Position numbers and translations under genes: made by a program
Notes under the pieces: model-generated
The model's database searches: none
Told to the model about the DNA's origin: nothing
Seen by the model: only the letters and a program-made list of their open reading frames with translations
In this document: in pieces, positions 17,337 through 20,885 of the stretch
Layout of the letters: every line of letters begins with the position of its first letter
Position numbering within the stretch: position 1 is the stretch's first letter
Source of the DNA: Nemertoderma westbladi
Taxonomy: Eukaryota; Xenacoelomorpha; Nemertodermatida; Nemertodermatidae
Direction: 5' to 3'
Length of the DNA stretch: 20,885 nucleotides
Assembly (NCBI GenBank): GCA_032718475.1
Contig: JAUCBJ010001334.1
Coordinates: forward strand, 1-20,885

Positions 17337-18995
17337 GATCAGTTTTGACCTTGAAGAATTAACTTTTTTTTAATTTTGTTTAACCTACCCCCCCCCCCCC
17401 CCCCCCCCCCTAACTCGATGGTGAGGAACACTTCTGCTGTGTTACACTTTTCGATAGCGTCACTCCTACTGCCTCCGATTTGCAAAAAAACATGATCTTT
17501 TCAGAAATAATTGACAATAATTGAGCCATAATTGACACTGATCAAATGTATCAACGTAAATTTCGAAATATACAAAAGTTGATCCTACCCCCAAGCTATC
17601 ATCAGATGAAAAAAATTTGGGGGTCAAAACTTTCGTTTTTGAGATATTTCGAAAAAAAAGCAGAAATGTTATGATTTTTCATGATCAGGGCCTGATCAGG
17701 CACTTATCAAATGAAATTGAAATTTCCACAATATGGGAGGTACTACTAAGATTGCTCTACCGAATTCTAAAAAAAAATATGTGGTGAAGCCTTTCGTTCT
17801 CAAGATATTCTTGTTACCGTAACCTGATCTTTTGATCTTTTATGCGATCTTCGGAAGCACTTTTAACCCCAAAGAATTCATTTTTACTGAAATATTTTTT
17901 GAGCTACCCCCACTAAGTCGATGACGAGGAACATTTTATTAATACTTCACTTTTCCATACGGGCAATTCTTCTGGGTCCTATCTTTTATCAAAACTGATT
18001 TTTGAAGATTACGAAAAATCCGAACAAAAAACGACAATTACTGTATATTGACACTTTTAAATATAAAACCATATATTTTACGTCTAATGACAAAGTTTTA
18101 AGAATTTCTGTTAGAGTGTTTTCGAGATCTCGGCAATGGCCAATTTTCACCCATTTTGCACTATTGCAGATCAGTTTTGACCATGAAGAATTAACTTTTT
18201 TCTAATTTTTTTTGACCTACCCCCCCCCCCCCCTAAATCGATGGTGAGGAACATTTTTACTGTGTTACACTTTTTGATACGGTGACTGATTCTGCGTCCG
18301 ATCTGCCAAAAAACACGATCTTTGTATGATCGGCCATAATTGACACTGATTAAATGTATCAACTAAAATTTCGAAATATGCAAAAGGTGCTCCAACCCCC
18401 AAGCTGAAAAATGATGAAAAAAACTTTGGGGTCAAAGCTTTCGTTTTCGAGATATTTCGAAACAACTGAAATATTATGATCTTTCATGATCAGGGCATGA
18501 TCAGGCACTTATAATGTAACAAATAGAATTTCCTCGGTATGGGAGGTACTCCGAAGATTGCTCTACCGAATTCTAAAAACAAATCAGGGGTCAAAGCTTT
18601 CGTTCTCAAGATATTTGAGTTACCGTAACCGGATCTTTGGATCTTTTACACGATCTTCAGGAGCATTTTTGACCCCCTAGAATTCAACGTTTTTATGCCC
18701 AAATTTTGCCCCCCCCCCCCCACCCTTAAGTCGATGGTGCTGAACATTTTTGTAATACTAAATTTTTCCATACGGGCAATTCCTGAGTGTCCGATCTTTG
18801 ATCAAAACTGATCTTTGAAAATAAAAAAAAACGGCGCGGTAGAATTCTTTAAAAATGCCAGTTTTCAATACAAACCCATATATTTCGCATCTAATACTGT
18901 ATGAAAGTAATGAAATTCTCCAAAGCCGTTTCTGAGAATCACCGTTTTCGGAAATTCCGATTTTTCCGACTTTGACGGACAATATCTCGACATGA
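17337..18995. repeat. Tandem array of about 830-bp dimeric units with poly(C) tracts
   Basis: Two main copies start at GATCAGTTTTGACC (17337 and 18169), 832 bp apart. Each contains two related but unequal subunits, marked by a poly(C) or C-rich run followed by TCGATG(G/A)(T/C)G..GAACATTTT at 17415, 17918, 18238 and 18731. Marker spacings are 503, 320 and 493 bp. A shorter motif, TTTCGTT(T/C)T(C/T)(G/A)AGATATT, recurs at about 17626, 17790, 18440 and 18596. Sequence at 17140-17336 looks like the end of a preceding copy. Copies differ by many substitutions and small indels, so the array is old. No frame is open for long. Confidence 0.85.
17388..17410 (+). repeat. Poly(C) tract, C23
   Basis: The longest homopolymer of the window. 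The homologous position in the second copy (18220-18233) has C14, and a related position at 18709-18721 has C13. Confidence 0.95.
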
Positions 18996-19448
18996 CAAAG
19001 AACCACCTAAACATATCTAAGCAGGAATCCCTTGTTTCTAGTATTTACTCTACTTGTGTTTTACTGTAGTAGGCCCCTATGTTTTCAGAATGTGCTAAAT
19101 TAATCATATAGCTAAATATATATATCAATAGGAAATTGTATAGGAAATTTCTATAAATTATAGGAATTATTCTATCATGTGCCGAATTTAATGGAGATTT
19201 AAAATCTGAAAGCAGTTTTCTCATATCTTTTCTCAAACTCAAGTTATTACCCAAAACGTAAGAGTTAGTCTGGTTTTTGACAAGCCTTCGAGCAGCGCTA
19301 TAATTTACAATTGTACGGGGCCCTTTTCATTAAAAAGGCTCTCACGGTACAGATATTAATAAAATTGCTAAAACGCTGTTTTACTAGTTATCTGTTTAGC
19401 AAGCATGAAAAATTTCGTTGAAGTTCATTCATTTTTGACAAAGTCAAA
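18996..19448. other. Gene-free stretch between the array and the GIY-YIG fragment
   Basis: AT-rich, with no recognisable coding. It may include truncated element sequence next to the fold-back at 19449, but nothing is identifiable. Confidence 0.4.
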
Positions 19449-19622
19449 AACGAGTATTGGGCTCGTCGCGGTGCGTCATGATGTGGTATGTTGGACACAC
19501 CATCCAACACTTGTTTGAACACGTTAGTCAGCACCAGGATGGGACAGCCAATGATGGGAGCGAACAAGGTAAGACTGTGTACAACCACATCATGACGCAC
19601 CGCGACGAGCCCAATACACGTT
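19449..19622. repeat. Inverted repeat, 39-bp arms, 96-bp spacer
   Basis: 19454-19487 is the exact reverse complement of 19584-19617 (34 of 34), extending to 39 bases with one mismatch (19449-19487 and 19584-19622). The right arm is coding sequence of the GIY-YIG fragment (HIMTHRDEPNT), so the left arm is an inverted duplicate of coding DNA and not a transposon end. The spacer contains a small hairpin, GTTGGA..TCCAAC at 19490-19508. Confidence 0.9.
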
Positions 19623-19792
19623 GGCTGACTGACTGGCGTGAATTGTTTAAACATTTCACCGTAATTGCTAGACACCCATTGCGGCCAGTCTTGCAAAAGC
19701 TTGAAATGTATTACATCCAAACACGCAAGCCGGTTATCAACAAGCAGAAACGTGACTGGCGCAAGTTTACGGTGCTGCTTTCCAGTGGTTAG
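19487..19792 (+). pseudogene. GIY-YIG endonuclease fragment, probably from a Penelope-like element
   Basis: About 100 codons to a TAG. YVGHTIQHLFEHVSQH begins at 19487 and corresponds to the YIG half of a GIY-YIG nuclease (Y-[IV]-G-x-T...L..R....H); the usual arginine appears as histidine. LEMYYIQTRKPVINKQ (about 19700-19747) fits the conserved glutamate helix and the KPxxN end of the domain. Known: Penelope-like retroelements carry this domain C-terminal to their reverse transcriptase. Seen: the GIY strand and all reverse transcriptase are missing, and immediately upstream is an inverted copy of the fragment's own coding DNA. A 5'-truncated, rearranged insertion is the simplest reading. Another GIY-YIG mobile family is possible. 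Confidence 0.5.
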
Positions 19793-20584
19793 TTACAGTA
19801 CAGACATATCTTCATTTCGTTACCTGTTCCGTCCCCCTTTGGGAATCTCTCTCTACATTTACTGGCTTGGCCTCCTGAGAATGCCAGCAGTAGCGGTAAT
19901 CGGTAAACCTACCGATCAGCTGGCTGTTGTCAGCTGATCACTGATTGCATGCAACGTCTAGGTCTTGTTGCTTTTTAATTTTTTACATACTTTGGCACTG
20001 ACATACTTACCGGTAAGATTTTACTTAACGTGCTTGATTAATAAATAAAATACAATTAACTCGTTATTATTGGATTTTCAAGCTTCTACTTCAATTTTTA
20101 ACATATATTGTTACTAATAATATAATTTATGACTTTTAGGAACTTTAATAGAAATTATTAAGTAATAATAAGATGTTTATTACAAATAGAAATATTGTTA
20201 GAAATGCACTAATTAAATATAATTAGTAAATGAACATTAATGATATTGTTGGAAAATTACAGAAAACATACAGGTAGTTAATATTATCAATAGTGAGATA
20301 GTCTCCATCACACTTCTACCATGATGGTGGGACTGTTGGTTAGCAACCCATCAATATGACCACTGTTAGTTAGGGTTCTGTCGCGTTTCGGCAACTCAAA
20401 CGCCAACTGAACAATTACGTTTCACCAACTGGGATAGATCTTTTTACAGAACACAAGCGAACACAGTAGAACACACCCGAACACACTCCAAAAACTGCCG
20501 AACACAATCGAAAATGTTGAAAGAGCACAAAAGAATAACACCGGGTACCAACTTTTAGATAAAATTAGCCACGCGTTGCTTACC
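19793..20584. other. Gene-free stretch before the MITE
   Basis: No coding region is supported. It holds a perfect 9-bp stem, GATCAGCTG/CAGCTGATC, at 19914-19922 and 19931-19939 with an 8-base loop, and an ATCGGT/ACCGAT stem just before it. These could belong to the 3' end of the GIY-YIG element. Degenerate CGAACACA repeats lie at about 20449-20513. Confidence 0.45.
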
Positions 20585-20586
20585 TA

Positions 20587-20852
20587 TAAGAAAATTCCCG
20601 AAATTATTGATTAAAATTGTCGCGAAATTAAATGCCGGTATTTATTTGACCAAGCTATTCCAGTACACAGGCAAACAGGCTTATTAGCTAACCCACTATT
20701 ACTATATATGTGACAGGTACGGTACCCGGTAGGCTTCCATACATAGTTTGTTATACAGTACAGCAATACACAACAAATGATAGGCCTACCTGATAAGAAA
20801 TGAATATTTAATTTCGCGACAATTTTATTCAATAATTTCGGGAATTTTCTTA
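20587..20852. mobile_element. MITE with 47-bp terminal inverted repeats and TA target duplication
   Basis: 20587-20633 (starting TAAGAAAATTCCCGAAATTA) is the reverse complement of 20806-20852 with one mismatch in 47. The element is 266 bp, has no coding capacity and is flanked by TA at 20585-20586 and 20853-20854. A TA duplication with long inverted ends fits a nonautonomous relative of TA-targeting cut-and-paste transposons such as Tc1/mariner. The near-identity of the arms suggests a fairly recent insertion. The superfamily cannot be fixed from the ends alone. Confidence 0.8.
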
Positions 20853-20885
20853 TACTGTAGAAAAGCAATGCATGGATAATTTTAT

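Noticed and set aside
17540-17620. CTGATGA followed by CGAAA on the minus strand, suggesting a hammerhead ribozyme
   Set aside because: No stem II can be formed next to CTGATGA, and the spacing to CGAAA does not suit the hammerhead core. It lies in the satellite-like array, not in the Penelope-like fragment where such ribozymes are known.
19388-19720. 110-codon minus-strand frame
   Set aside because: It is antisense to the GIY-YIG fragment and runs through the inverted repeat; no domain is recognisable.

Overview
The window is nuclear DNA from an animal with an AT-rich, intron-containing, repeat-loaded genome. I see GT..AG introns several kb long, AATAAA signals, microsatellites, minisatellites and decayed transposons, and no bacterial or phage-type gene packing. 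The proteins (nucleoredoxin, a three-repeat gelsolin/severin) are metazoan in type. A marine invertebrate fits best, perhaps an ambulacrarian deuterostome, but the phylum is inference and not proven by the sequence.

Layout. Positions 1 to about 9,510 hold the 3' part of a nucleoredoxin-like (thioredoxin-fold) gene on the + strand. Three phase-0 exons are visible (443-547, 8026-8223, 8800-8991), followed by a 3' UTR with an AATAAA at 9484. The first of the two introns is about 7.5 kb. On its opposite strand it carries a complete intronless gelsolin/severin-like gene (4423 down to 3341), so that gene is nested and antisense in its host. The same intron holds a broken Crypton-like tyrosine-recombinase relic (6455-7264), an AT-only minisatellite and copies of short interspersed repeats. 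Downstream are a LINE reverse-transcriptase relic (9762-10196), a compact unrecognised ORF of 105 to 150 codons behind two CCAATCRG boxes (10890-11339), and a 2.1 kb G-rich 21-bp minisatellite (12082-14194) with nested higher-order repeats.

From 14.2 kb to the end there is no gene I can support. This part holds a second copy of a LINE-tail repeat, an array of about 830-bp units each built of two unequal subunits with poly(C) tracts (17,337-18,995), a Penelope-like GIY-YIG endonuclease fragment with a fold-back duplication (19,449-19,792), and a clean 266-bp MITE with 47-bp terminal inverted repeats and TA target duplication (20,587-20,852).

The most interesting points are the nested antisense gelsolin gene whose C-terminal end, stop codon included, is repeated in tandem as three 40-bp copies; the 21-bp minisatellite with 315/336-bp higher-order units; the dimeric poly(C) array; the recombinase relic inside the intron; and strong excess of two 8-bp palindromes (TAGGCCTA and TACCGGTA). 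No defence system, CRISPR array or coherent new operon-like system is present.
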